Of a stretch of DNA of 13,328 nucleotides, positions 1-7,959 are shown in pieces; positions within the stretch are counted from its first letter, which is position 1, and each line of letters opens with the position of its first letter. Below the pieces are notes generated by a model. It ran no database searches and was not told where the DNA came from. It saw only the letters and a program-made list of their open reading frames with translations. The DNA is taken from positions 1-13,328 of the forward strand of contig CAAGNL010000123.1 of assembly GCA_900771305.1 (NCBI GenBank), read 5' to 3'. This DNA is from Kiritimatiellia bacterium (GTDB lineage: Bacteria; Verrucomicrobiota; Kiritimatiellia; RFP12; UBA1067). Both the position numbers and the translations under genes were made by a program.

Positions 1-3000
1 CGCTGGCGGCCCTGACGGTGAACTTCGCCGGCGTGACCGAACCGCCGGAACCAACAACGGACTCCTCCTCGCCGTTGAAGAAGACCTCAAGCGTCGCGAC
101 GGTGGAAGGCGGCGTCCCACCTCCCGCCGGGTCGTCGGGATGATCCTCCGGAGGATAGTCCGGCGAACCGCCTTCAGAGTCGTCTTCCCCTTCACCGTCC
201 TGACCACCGCCGGGGAGAACTCCATCCGCATCCGGCACGGACAGCCACACGACCTTGCCCGCGCCCCTGAATCGTCCATTGTCATCGTCATGATTCCCCA
301 GGAGCCCTCCCGAATCGCTCACCGCAATGCCTCCGGGGCACTCCTCGAGGACGAGTTCGTAGTCGCAGTCCGGCCTCGGGGATCCGGTGTATCCTGGATC
401 CGTTCCCGCATGACTGAGTTGAACGCCATAGATGCCGCCAGGAACGAGCAGGAGGGGCTGAGACTCGCACTCCCCGTAGTTCTGGTTGATTCTCCGCACC
501 ATGTAGTTTCCGCCCCGGACGCATTTCACGTCCAGCCGATACTTCTCGGAATGACTGCCGCTTGGATCTCCAAAGCGAACTACCACCCGCATGCGGCTGC
601 CCGGCACGCCGAGGTCGGAGGGATCCGTGGGGTCGCTATACCCGGGTTCCGGGGCCGTGGATGAACGAACCTGGGCTCGGGGGACAGGAGAATACCGCCC
701 CGCGCCCCCACGCGGAACGACGCCGACCTCCTCTCCGTCCGGGACGCCATCCCCGTCCGTGTCGTATCCGTCGGGGACGCCGTCCCCGTCGGAGTCATGT
801 CCACTTGGATTCGTCCCGTACAGACATTCCTCCCTGTTCGTGAGGCCATCGCCGTCAGGGTCGGCATCTGGACTATCCCAGAACGCGGGGTCGAAGCCGT
901 AGCGGACCTCCCAGGCGTCGTCCATCCCGTCCTCGTCCGTGTCTGGCTGGGCCGGATCCGTGCCGAGTGCCAGTTCGTCCCCATCGGGAAGGCCGTCGAG
1001 ATCCGTATCCACCCTCAGCGGGTCGCCGCCGGTTCCGGGCAGGAACTGGATGCTTCGCATCGACGAGAGAACGGAAGGCCCGAGGAACGCGTGCGAATGG
1101 CCGCGTCCCGTCAGATTGTCCCGTACGCCGACGCTCGCGTTGGTCGACGCCCAGACGGGGGCGTCTCCAGCTGGGCCATAGACGATCTCCGAGCAGCGCA
1201 AGACCCCGCCGGTGAACGAGAACGTCACCTGGAACGAGACCGTGTTCGTGCCGCCGATCGGATAGTCGTCGTAGCGGACGGCGTACTGGGGACTGCCGTC
1301 CCCCGCTTCACGGCGGAATGCCGTAATCGCGGGCACGGGGTCGTCACCGGAACGGGACCTCCAGAGCGGAGCGACGACGAGGGCGGCCTCGGAGACCGGG
1401 TCAACCGAAAGATCGGCCGGAGTATTCGGCGCGGCCCCGTACGGCGTGGCATCGCCCGCGCCGAGGAGCAGCACCCCGTTCCACTGGCAGAGGACGCCGT
1501 CCATCCACTCGCCATGGAAGCGGAGCGGTTCCTCGAACGCGAACACCGTCCCCCCGAAGTCCGGCTCGTCGGACGTCTCCAGCGCCGTCCAGCCGTTCGT
1601 GCCGGGAGACGCCCAGACGTCGAAGACATACGGCATCCGAACGCATCCCACCTCCTCCCCGTCGTCCACGCCGTCGCCGTCCGTGTCCTTCAGGCGGGGA
1701 TTCGTCCCAAGCTCGAACTCCCGCGCGTTCGTGAGACCGTCGTTGTCAGAATCTCCCGATCCTCCATTGTTCCCCGTCGCCACGCGTGGGTTCAGTCCAT
1801 TCCGGATCTCCCAGCCATCCGGAAGGCCGTCGGAGTCCATGTCCGGGTTCGTGGCGTCTAGATTGTTCACCTTCTCGTACCCGTCGTCAAGTCCATCGCC
1901 GTCCGTGTCTGCGAGAAGCGGATCCGTGCTATCGCGGATTTCGTCGTCGTCGTCGATCCCGTCCTCGTCCGTGTCTCTGAGAACCGGCGATGTGCCCAGC
2001 TGGAACTCCTGTAGATTCGTGAGGCCATCGCCATCCGCGTCTCTCCGGCAGTCGGACCAGTATCCCGGATCCAGCCCGTACCGCACCTCCCACGCATCCG
2101 GCATTCCGTCTTCATCCGTGTCGACAAGGAAGGGATTCGCACCATGGGCGCTCTCGTCGCCGTCGAAGAGCCCGTCGCCGTCCGTGTCGGGATTCAGCGG
2201 ATCCGTCCCCGCCGTGATCTCCGCGCCATCATCGAGACCATCGTCGTCCGTGTCGGCGTTCACGGGATCCGTGCCGAGGCCGAGATGGAAGACAAGGGAC
2301 ATTCCCTGCCGCAGATCCACGCCCCCGTCGCGGGACCAGACAAGGGACCGGCAGGCTTTCCGCCCCATACGACCGGGACGTCCCCGGTCAAAGACGCCGA
2401 CGATGATCCCGGTGTCGCCCGATGCGGGAGGGATGGATCTGTAGTTGAAGCGAATCTGGAAATCTGTTCCAGGACACAGGACGATCTGGCAGGAAAGCGC
2501 CATTTCCCCGTCCGCTCCGCCCTGTCGGCCGACGGACAGGTAGTCGACGACCACCCAGTCGTTCGATTCGCACCAGCCCAGGCGGATGGACGAGCCGGTT
2601 CCCTGCCCCAGCCCCGGACGAAGCTCGAGATCGCCACAGTAAGGGGCAAGAACGAGGTCCCCCACCCCATCCACCCGTTCCTCGATGCCGACGGGGTCGC
2701 CGACAGTGACGGGACTGCCATTCGTTGGAATCAAATGCACCTTCCCGTCGACGTCGACCGAAATCCGATCGTAGACGACATCTCCCATGAGGAATTCGTG
2801 CGGCAGGGGAACTGTCTGAACTCCTGAGCCAAGGGAGTCCCCCTCCGGACACGCGAAAACGACCGCCCGCAAATCGGCCACGACCCATCCGTTCGTATGG
2901 GAGGCTCGGACGACATCTGCCTCGTTCCAGTCGGAAACTCCGTCTCCATCCGTGTCGGAAAGATCCGGCATCGTCCCGATTCGCCACTCCTCGCCGTCGA

Positions 3001-4246
3001 GCAGTCCGTCACCGTCAGAGTCGACGGATGCCGGAGACGAATCAAACTCCATCTCCTCCCCATCCGAGAGTCCGTCGCCGTCCGTGTCCGGCACGAGCGG
3101 ATCGGAACCGTTCTCCACCTCCCAGCCATCAGGAGCACCATCACCGTCAGTGTCTGGCGACAGTGGATTGGTTTCCCGTTCCAGTTCCATGCCATCATCA
3201 AGACCGTCACCATCCGTGTCCGGATTGCAGGGATCCGTCTCCGCCATGATCTCGTCGGCGTCGTCCACGCCGTCTTCATCCGTGTCCCTCTGCACTGGAT
3301 TCGTTCCAAACGCCATCTCCTCTCCGTCGTCGAGACCGTCTCCGTCAGAGTCTTCCTCGAAGGGGTCCGAGCCATAGACAAGCTCCAACCCGTCCGGCGC
3401 GCCATCTCCATCCGTGTCGGCGACGAGCGGATTTGTCCCGAACACGACGACCTCGTAGCAATCCTCCAGCCCGTCTCCATCCGTGTCGGCGACGTGCGGA
3501 TCCGTCCCGAGCTCGCGTTCCCTGCCATTTGTGAGCCCGTCGCCGTCATCGTCGCCGTCCGGATCGAACGACGTGGGCATCTCGAACGAGAAGGCGGATT
3601 TCACCTGCCCGACATTCACGAGCGCGAAGTCCTGCGAAGCGCCCGCTCCGGTCCACGGGGGCTGAACGGCGGAGCCAAGCTCCGCAAGGCGGGCCCAGAA
3701 CGGCGACGCCGCGGTCTTGAGCTGCCCGAGCGTCACCGGGAGGGCGTTGTTGGAAGGCGAGAACGACGCGACGAGGGCGGAGCAGGACGGACCTGCACCA
3801 TCCGCGAGCGCGCTCGCATCATCAAGTCCACGTACTGCCCGGTCGGCCATCCACTTGACCTGTCCCTGAACCGCCATCGCGAAGTCGTTCGGTTCGGCCG
3901 CGGGGTCGAGCACGCCGAGCCCGGTCCACCAGGCGGGCCCCGGCACCCCCTCCGCGATCCGTCCGACGTTCGTATACGGCCCCATCGGGAGCCCCGGAGC
4001 GGGTGCCAACCGCTCGACGCCGCCCATGAACGTCGTCGTCCCCAAGACAAGAAGATTCGTCGAAGCCTCGACCGACGCCGACAGGACGATGGACGACGGT
4101 CCCGCGTCCTGTACATTGACGGAGGAGACCGAAAGGCGCCGCACGTCAAGGCGATCCACCATGTCCACCCCGTCCGCGCAGAGCGAACGGACGACCGACG
4201 CCCAGATGACGAGCATGGCGAAAAACACGTGTCCCCGTATCCGCAT
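1..4246 (-). CDS. Giant secreted TSP3-repeat (Ca2+-binding) protein, C-terminus beyond window
   Basis: This is one uninterrupted minus-strand frame from ATG 4246 to the window edge, at least 1,415 residues; I checked the frame by reverse-translating many segments. AGGTGAGG, overlapping the stop of the upstream LamG gene, is the ribosome site, and the gap between the genes is 8 bp, so translation is probably coupled. Residues 1-24 look like a Sec signal peptide (hydrophobic VFFAMLVIWASVV, possible cut after SLCA). Residues about 127-222 carry GQVK, GQLK, PFWARL, PWTG and GQVKSAFSF motifs, a pattern I know from Verrucomicrobia-type giant proteins. Three arrays follow of DTDGDGLxDG units (about 10, 9 and 5; residues about 228-432, 655-870 and 1075-1180), the thrombospondin type 3 Ca2+-binding type. 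The two gaps between arrays hold beta-rich domains that both begin near 'TNGW'. Residues about 1180-1370 contain GDPSGSHSEKY, then an acidic Gly/Pro linker and the start of another domain. Likely extracellular or cell-surface; its ligand is unknown. Confidence 0.9.
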   Translation of the reverse strand, partial: MRIRGHVFFAMLVIWASVVRSLCADGVDMVDRLDVRRLSVSSVNVQDAGPSSIVLSASVEASTNLLVLGTTTFMGGVERLAPAPGLPMGPYTNVGRIAEGVPGPAWWTGLGVLDPAAEPNDFAMAVQGQVKWMADRAVRGLDDASALADGAGPSCSALVASFSPSNNALPVTLGQLKTAASPFWARLAELGSAVQPPWTGAGASQDFALVNVGQVKSAFSFEMPTSFDPDGDDDGDGLTNGRERELGTDPHVADTDGDGLEDCYEVVVFGTNPLVADTDGDGAPDGLELVYGSDPFEEDSDGDGLDDGEEMAFGTNPVQRDTDEDGVDDADEIMAETDPCNPDTDGDGLDDGMELERETNPLSPDTDGDGAPDGWEVENGSDPLVPDTDGDGLSDGEEMEFDSSPASVDSDGDGLLDGEEWRIGTMPDLSDTDGDGVSDWNEADVVRASHTNGWVVADLRAVVFACPEGDSLGSGVQTVPLPHEFLMGDVVYDRISVDVDGKVHLIPTNGSPVTVGDPVGIEERVDGVGDLVLAPYCGDLELRPGLGQGTGSSIRLGWCESNDWVVVDYLSVGRQGGADGEMALSCQIVLCPGTDFQIRFNYRSIPPASGDTGIIVGVFDRGRPGRMGRKACRSLVWSRDGGVDLRQGMSLVFHLGLGTDPVNADTDDDGLDDGAEITAGTDPLNPDTDGDGLFDGDESAHGANPFLVDTDEDGMPDAWEVRYGLDPGYWSDCRRDADGDGLTNLQEFQLGTSPVLRDTDEDGIDDDDEIRDSTDPLLADTDGDGLDDGYEKVNNLDATNPDMDSDGLPDGWEIRNGLNPRVATGNNGGSGDSDNDGLTNAREFELGTNPRLKDTDGDGVDDGEEVGCVRMPYVFDVWASPGTNGWTALETSDEPDFGGTVFAFEEPLRFHGEWMDGVLCQWNGVLLLGAGDATPYGAAPNTPADLSVDPVSEAALVVAPLWRSRSGDDPVPAITAFRREAGDGSPQYAVRYDDYPIGGTNTVSFQVTFSFTGGVLRCSEIVYGPAGDAPVWASTNASVGVRDNLTGRGHSHAFLGPSVLSSMRSIQFLPGTGGDPLRVDTDLDGLPDGDELALGTDPAQPDTDEDGMDDAWEVRYGFDPAFWDSPDADPDGDGLTNREECLYGTNPSGHDSDGDGVPDGYDTDGDGVPDGEEVGVVPRGGAGRYSPVPRAQVRSSTAPEPGYSDPTDPSDLGVPGSRMRVVVRFGDPSGSHSEKYRLDVKCVRGGNYMVRRINQNYGECESQPLLLVPGGIYGVQLSHAGTDPGYTGSPRPDCDYELVLEECPGGIAVSDSGGLLGNHDDDNGRFRGAGKVVWLSVPDADGVLPGGGQDGEGEDDSEGGSPDYPPEDHPDDPAGGGTPPSTVATLEVFFNGEEESVVGSGGSVTPAKFTVRAAS

Positions 4247-4254
4247 CGCGCACC

Positions 4255-5985
4255 TCACCTTCCGACGACGCACGGGGGCACGCCGTTCGTGTAGTCTCCG
4301 CAGGACAGGTCGCCGAGCGGCAGCGCATACATCACTCCTCCGACCGACGCCTGTCCCATAACGACGAGATCTCCCCGCACTTCGGCGCCAGACTCGAAGT
4401 GCACAACGAGCGTGCTCGGTGACCCATGCGCATGGAGCGAGCGGATCTCGTCGGCGGAGATTGCCCGGTCAAAGACTCGGACCTCGTCGAGCGAGCCGTG
4501 CCAGGCCTTTCGCTGGTAGTAGTCGCCGCTGTACGAGTTCCCGACGCAGAGCGCGGAGGAGCTGTAGACGGAGAACATCCCCTCCGTCTGGTCGCGGAGG
4601 ACGCCGTCCACCCAGAATTCTCCGTGTCCGCCGTCGCGGACGACGACGACGTGGTGCCACTCGTCGTCGGCGTAGTTGGCTGAATTGTCACCGAGGCCGC
4701 CACCCACGCCGCCCTCGTAGATGGTGAGTCCGATGCCGCCGGTGCTAGCGCCGCCTTCCTGGTTCGGCGGGGAGAGATGGAGATGCCAGTCGTGGTACCA
4801 GGTCGTCTTGTCGAGCATCTTGTGCCCGTACTGCGGCCCCATGTCTCCACCGCCGTCGTGCCGGAACCAGATGCTCACCGAGTACCGGCTCCAGGTGGGA
4901 AAGTCGAGTCCCGTCCCGACGTTGATGCTGTCTCCGTTGTCGTCGAAGAGCATCGCCCCACCGTTGAAGCGTCCGCCAGCCGTCCACTCGCAGCCGGAGA
5001 CGGCTCCGTCGTATCCGTTCCCCGTCAGATCGTCGACCACCCCATCAGTCGGCGATGAACTGAAGTCATAGAACAGCACACCGTCGCGGTCGAGCGCGGC
5101 AATCTCCCGCGTCCGTATCCGAGTGACGCTGATGTTGTCGCCCGCCGCCATCCCGGCTCCAGGCGTCTCGCCCGTGGAGGACATGGCGGTCATTCGCCCG
5201 ACACTCTGCGTGCGCACTGTCCGAGCGGGCACTCGGACGACCGTCGAGACGTTCGTCGGAGTCGCGCCCGTCTCGGCGATGAAATCCGCGGCGGGACGGA
5301 CAATCCGGGAGGTCCCCCGCACGTCGGCAGACGACACCGCCGCCGCCGAAGACCCCTCCGCGGCGAGGTCTGTGGCAGCGGGAAGTCCAGTCTCAGTGTC
5401 CTCGGCGAGACCATTCGGGATTGCGGCGACGACGCTCTCTGCCGTCTGGGACGAGGGGACAGGATGCCCCGTCGAAATAAGATCCAGACTGATCCCGACG
5501 CGCGAGGGGTCCCACGGACCGCCCTGGTCGGCAGACGGGCCGGCGCCCGGCAGCGTCGCGAGAGGAAGCCCCAATGCGTCGCTGAAGAGCGTCTCGCCCG
5601 TCCGGGAGTCCTCCGTGACGTAGAGCCTCCAACAGCCCTCCGGGGAGGGGACGGCCCCCTCCGCCACCGCGCCGAGGCCTCCGTCGGCGGAGGAGAGCAC
5701 GAAGTCCCCGGCCGGGAACCAGTTCGTCCCGTCCAGGGGAAGCCGCGCCGTCTGCCACTCCCGGAGGACGTCGCGCAGGTCCTCGAGCTCCGACACCGGT
5801 GTCTGGGCGCGCGCGGCAGCGAATATGGATGCGACTCCTACCACGCCGACAGTATACCACAACGCCGTCCAACCCGTCCTGGCGGAGAACGGAAAAATTC
5901 CCGGACCTCCACATGCCCCGCGGCCGACAACGACACGACCTCCACCAAGCGCCCTCTTCGCCAACCGACACACCGATTCCATCAT
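4255..5985 (-). CDS. Secreted LamG (concanavalin A-like) domain protein, 576 aa
   Basis: The start is the first of two adjacent ATGs (5985, 5982), chosen because AGGAGGA lies just upstream. The N-terminus has a long basic region, then a hydrophobic stretch (residues about 39-58) ending AAARA-QT near residue 60, consistent with a Sec signal peptide or an anchor. Residues about 64-170 form a small unrecognised region rich in Trp and Gly, and 175-300 are Ser/Thr/Ala-rich and probably a flexible stalk. Residues about 301-517 match the LamG/LamG-like jellyroll pattern: GVLFYDFS, a GGAMLFDDNGDSINVG strand, SVSIWFRHDG, DDEWHHVVVVRDG, FWVDG, and the typical closing GSLDEVRVFDRAISADEIRSL. About 60 further residues end the protein. 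LamG domains bind glycans or proteins outside the cell; no catalytic motif is visible. It is the first gene of an operon with the giant TSP3 protein, so the two products probably act together on the surface. Confidence 0.88.
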   Translation of the reverse strand: MMESVCRLAKRALGGGRVVVGRGACGGPGIFPFSARTGWTALWYTVGVVGVASIFAAARAQTPVSELEDLRDVLREWQTARLPLDGTNWFPAGDFVLSSADGGLGAVAEGAVPSPEGCWRLYVTEDSRTGETLFSDALGLPLATLPGAGPSADQGGPWDPSRVGISLDLISTGHPVPSSQTAESVVAAIPNGLAEDTETGLPAATDLAAEGSSAAAVSSADVRGTSRIVRPAADFIAETGATPTNVSTVVRVPARTVRTQSVGRMTAMSSTGETPGAGMAAGDNISVTRIRTREIAALDRDGVLFYDFSSSPTDGVVDDLTGNGYDGAVSGCEWTAGGRFNGGAMLFDDNGDSINVGTGLDFPTWSRYSVSIWFRHDGGGDMGPQYGHKMLDKTTWYHDWHLHLSPPNQEGGASTGGIGLTIYEGGVGGGLGDNSANYADDEWHHVVVVRDGGHGEFWVDGVLRDQTEGMFSVYSSSALCVGNSYSGDYYQRKAWHGSLDEVRVFDRAISADEIRSLHAHGSPSTLVVHFESGAEVRGDLVVMGQASVGGVMYALPLGDLSCGDYTNGVPPCVVGR

Positions 5986-6011
5986 CTTCGTCTCCTCCTA
6001 TTGTTCCTTGA

Positions 6012-6050
6012 CAGAGACATTGTAGGAAACGAACCTCTACGAAACCTCTA
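6012..6050 (-). promoter_or_regulatory. Promoter of the LamG-TSP3 operon with two 11-bp-spaced boxes
   Basis: Read on the minus strand, TAGAGGTTTCG (6050-6040) is followed directly by TAGAGGTTCG (6039-6030), with starts exactly 11 bp apart. Five bases later comes TACAAT (6024-6019), a good -10 hexamer. With a 17-bp spacer the -35 hexamer would be AGGTTT (6047-6042), which is not a recognisable -35 and lies inside the first box. Tandem 11-bp repeats replacing the -35 are the usual layout for promoters activated by PhoB/OmpR-family regulators. The predicted transcript start is near 6012, giving a 5' leader of about 27 nt that includes the AGGAGGA ribosome site. Box layout and -10 are seen; activation by the adjacent regulator is inferred. 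Confidence 0.6.
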
Positions 6051-6078
6051 CGTAACTTCAAATTTTATAGAGGTTTCG
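6030..6078. repeat. Three TAGAGG boxes in the divergent control region (two direct, one inverted)
   Basis: Box 1 is 6030-6039 and box 2 is 6040-6050, both reading TAGAGGTTYCG on the minus strand. Box 3 (6068-6078) reads TAGAGGTTTCG on the plus strand. Boxes 2 and 3 form a perfect 11-bp inverted repeat separated by 17 bp of AT-rich DNA. Box 3 lies 9 bp upstream of the response-regulator -35, while boxes 1 and 2 serve the opposite promoter. The arrangement suggests one protein binds here and controls both directions. Confidence 0.65.
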
Positions 6079-6087
6079 AAGCTGGGG

Positions 6088-6116
6088 TTGACGCAGTCAG
6101 AACCTTTGACTATAGT
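6088..6116 (+). promoter_or_regulatory. Sigma70-type promoter of the response regulator
   Basis: TTGACG (6088-6093) and TATAGT (6111-6116) are separated by exactly 17 bp. Only 7 bp lie between the -10 and the ATG at 6124, so the predicted transcript would begin at or within a base or two of the start codon (leaderless). A GAGG at 6118-6121 is too close to the ATG to be a normal ribosome site and would probably not be transcribed. An upstream 25-bp element (6054-6078) is shared with the kinase promoter. Confidence 0.6.
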
Positions 6117-6123
6117 TGAGGCC

Positions 6124-6792
6124 ATGAAAGCGCTCATTGTAGAGGACAATCGTCAACAAGCAGAATTCACACGCGCTGGTCTCTCGGATTTTGGATTAGA
6201 GAGTCGCATCGTGGAGGATGGGCAAAGTGGCCTGGAAGCACTTCTGAACGAGGAATACGCAATTGCCCTCGTAGACATACGGCTTCCTGGGATCGATGGC
6301 TTCAGTTTGATACGCACTGCTCGCGAAGCTGGCTGTCAAATTCCCATCATCGTATTGAGCGTCCAGGGGGAGATCGACGCGAAAGTCAAGGGACTTGATG
6401 CGGGGGCAGACGACTATCTCGCCAAGCCCTTCTCGTTCGACGAATTGAGAGCACGGATCGATGCTGTCCGTCGGAGGTTCTCTCCGTCCATGGGGCATAG
6501 CATTCTCACTGCCGATACGCTTGAAATGGATGTAACGACCCACAAGGTTCGTCGCGCGGGGCGGAAAATCACCCTTCCCAATCACGAATACCTCCTGCTC
6601 GAATACTTCTTGCGACACCGAGGACGTATCGTATCGAAGAAGATGATCCTCGAAGACGTCTGGGACTATGCAGACTCGATTAAATCGCATGTCGTGGAGA
6701 TGGCCGTCTCCGCTCTCAGAAAAGAGATCAACGGGCCAAATGACCTCAAGTTGATCAGAACCATCCGCAAGTTCGGCTATGTACTTGATTGA
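6124..6792 (+). CDS. OmpR/PhoB-family response regulator, 222 aa
   Basis: A phosphorelay transcription factor of normal family length. Residues 1-118 are the receiver domain: acidic pocket E7-D8, phosphoacceptor D51 (in ALVDIRLPGIDG), S79 and K101 (in YLAKPFS). Residues about 128-222 are the winged-helix DNA-binding domain, with the family pattern LPNHEYLLLEYFLRHRGRIV, the VVEMAVSALRKEI recognition region, and a closing IRTIRKFGYVLD. The open frame continues far upstream, but the first residues of the conserved domain (MKALIVEDN) start at ATG 6124, so that start is used. The gene is divergent from the LamG-TSP3 operon and convergent with its probable partner kinase. It is visibly more AT-rich than the secreted-protein genes. 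Its likely targets are the TAGAGG boxes in its own control region and at the kinase gene. Confidence 0.95.
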   Translation: MKALIVEDNRQQAEFTRAGLSDFGLESRIVEDGQSGLEALLNEEYAIALVDIRLPGIDGFSLIRTAREAGCQIPIIVLSVQGEIDAKVKGLDAGADDYLAKPFSFDELRARIDAVRRRFSPSMGHSILTADTLEMDVTTHKVRRAGRKITLPNHEYLLLEYFLRHRGRIVSKKMILEDVWDYADSIKSHVVEMAVSALRKEINGPNDLKLIRTIRKFGYVLD

Positions 6793-6812
6793 CGGCATTC
6801 ACGAGGGGAGTC

Positions 6813-7916
6813 TTAGGGAATATCACCTGGTTCCGTGACAGGCAGAACGACACGGAACACGCTGCCCCTCCCCAGTTCCGAAGCGCAGTCCACCGTGCCG
6901 CCGTATGACTCCACGATCGCCTTCACGAGAGATAACCCAAGCCCGAACCCCGGACAATGACGGCTCGCATCCGCACGGAAATGGCGGTCGAACACATGAT
7001 GGCGATCCTCCTCCGAGATTCCGATTCCCGAATCCTCCACAACGAGAGATATGGCGCTACCGGACATCTGTAGCCCCACGGCGATCCGTCCGCCTCCATT
7101 TGTGAACTTGACGGCATTGTCCAGCAGATTGCTGACGATTTTCTGGAATTGGCGTTTCTGACCTCTGAGCATGACGGGAACGGCCGGGACGATCGTATCA
7201 ATTGTCAAGTTCCTCTCATCCCCCACTGGCGTGAATATCTGAGCTGTCGAACTAACGACATCCGAAAGATTCACCCATTCTCTTTCGTGCTTTATTGCGC
7301 CAGAAGCAAATGACGCAATCTCCGCATCGGCCGCAGCCGCTCCGAGAAGATAGTCACTCGACTCGTAGATCTGAGCCAACGCCTCTTCAGCGTCCTTCTC
7401 ATGCCGAAGGGCCAGTTCCGCCTCATTACGGAGTGTTGCAAGCGGAGTCCGAATATCGTGGAGAAGGTTCTCCCCCAGGGAAGATATCTCGACAACACGA
7501 CGTTGCTTCTCCTCCAGCAATCGATTAAAGGCATTCGCCAATAGGGAGAACTCCTCAACGGAAACCGATTCGTCAAGTCGGCGGTCCGATCGGTTCCCCG
7601 CCAATTCCCGCGCCTCGTTCGCCAGTGTTTCGACGGGAATGAGCAACCGCCGCGTCAGGAAGCATGTCGTCAAGATCCCGATCAGCAAGCCGATGAACTC
7701 TGCACATCCGGTGAACATGACATTCTCCCAGAATATATTCGTGAATTCGCCATTGCTGGCAACGGACTTCACTCTGAAGTGACCGTACAGAACGGCCACA
7801 CCGGTGACAAACAGCATCACACCACAGAGTACGGGAATGACAGCGACATTGATCTGAGAGAATAGGGATCGCCTTCTTTTCAGGCAGTTCATCCAGAAGC
7901 TAAATGATTTCTCCAT
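6813..7916 (-). CDS. Membrane sensor histidine kinase, 367 aa
   Basis: Two membrane segments (residues about 24-47 and 68-89) enclose an outside loop of only about 20 residues. A HAMP-type linker follows (about 90-140; LLIPVETLANEA...LLANAFNRLLEE). The HisKA domain carries phosphoacceptor H153 in LLHDIRTPL. The ATPase domain has an N box (NLLDNAVKFT, N263/N267), G1 box (VEDSGIGI, D295), F box (VFDRHFRAD) and G2 box (GFGLGLSLVKAIVE), so all catalytic motifs are present. The start at 7916 has no ribosome-site motif, but a strong promoter lies just upstream. The gene runs toward the response regulator and its stop is 20 bp from the regulator stop; kinase and regulator are probably partners even though they are not co-transcribed. 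The very short outer loop suggests sensing within the membrane or through an accessory protein. Confidence 0.95.
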   Translation of the reverse strand: MEKSFSFWMNCLKRRRSLFSQINVAVIPVLCGVMLFVTGVAVLYGHFRVKSVASNGEFTNIFWENVMFTGCAEFIGLLIGILTTCFLTRRLLIPVETLANEARELAGNRSDRRLDESVSVEEFSLLANAFNRLLEEKQRRVVEISSLGENLLHDIRTPLATLRNEAELALRHEKDAEEALAQIYESSDYLLGAAAADAEIASFASGAIKHEREWVNLSDVVSSTAQIFTPVGDERNLTIDTIVPAVPVMLRGQKRQFQKIVSNLLDNAVKFTNGGGRIAVGLQMSGSAISLVVEDSGIGISEEDRHHVFDRHFRADASRHCPGFGLGLSLVKAIVESYGGTVDCASELGRGSVFRVVLPVTEPGDIP

Positions 7917-7922
7917 GGTGAA

Positions 7923-7951
7923 ATCATAGCCGAAGCAATAGAGACAGTCAA
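7923..7951 (-). promoter_or_regulatory. Sigma70-type promoter of the histidine kinase
   Basis: On the minus strand TTGACT (7951-7946) and TATGAT (7928-7923) are separated by 17 bp. Only 6 bp lie between the -10 and the ATG at 7916, so the predicted transcript is leaderless, matching the absence of a Shine-Dalgarno sequence. Spacing and geometry almost copy the response-regulator promoter. Confidence 0.6.
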
Positions 7952-7959
7952 CAAGACAG

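Noticed and set aside
140..4361. Many plus-strand open frames of 60-465 codons with Ser/Pro/Arg-rich products
   Set aside because: They are antisense shadows of the GC-rich, repeat-coding giant gene; their products are low-complexity, lack ribosome sites, and the minus frame gives a coherent signal peptide and TSP3 repeats.
5464..6123. 220-codon N-terminal extension of the response regulator
   Set aside because: It runs antisense to the LamG gene and through the divergent promoter; family similarity starts at MKALIVEDN (6124).
6793..6812. Bidirectional terminator between regulator and kinase
   Set aside because: No inverted repeat is present in the 20-bp gap.
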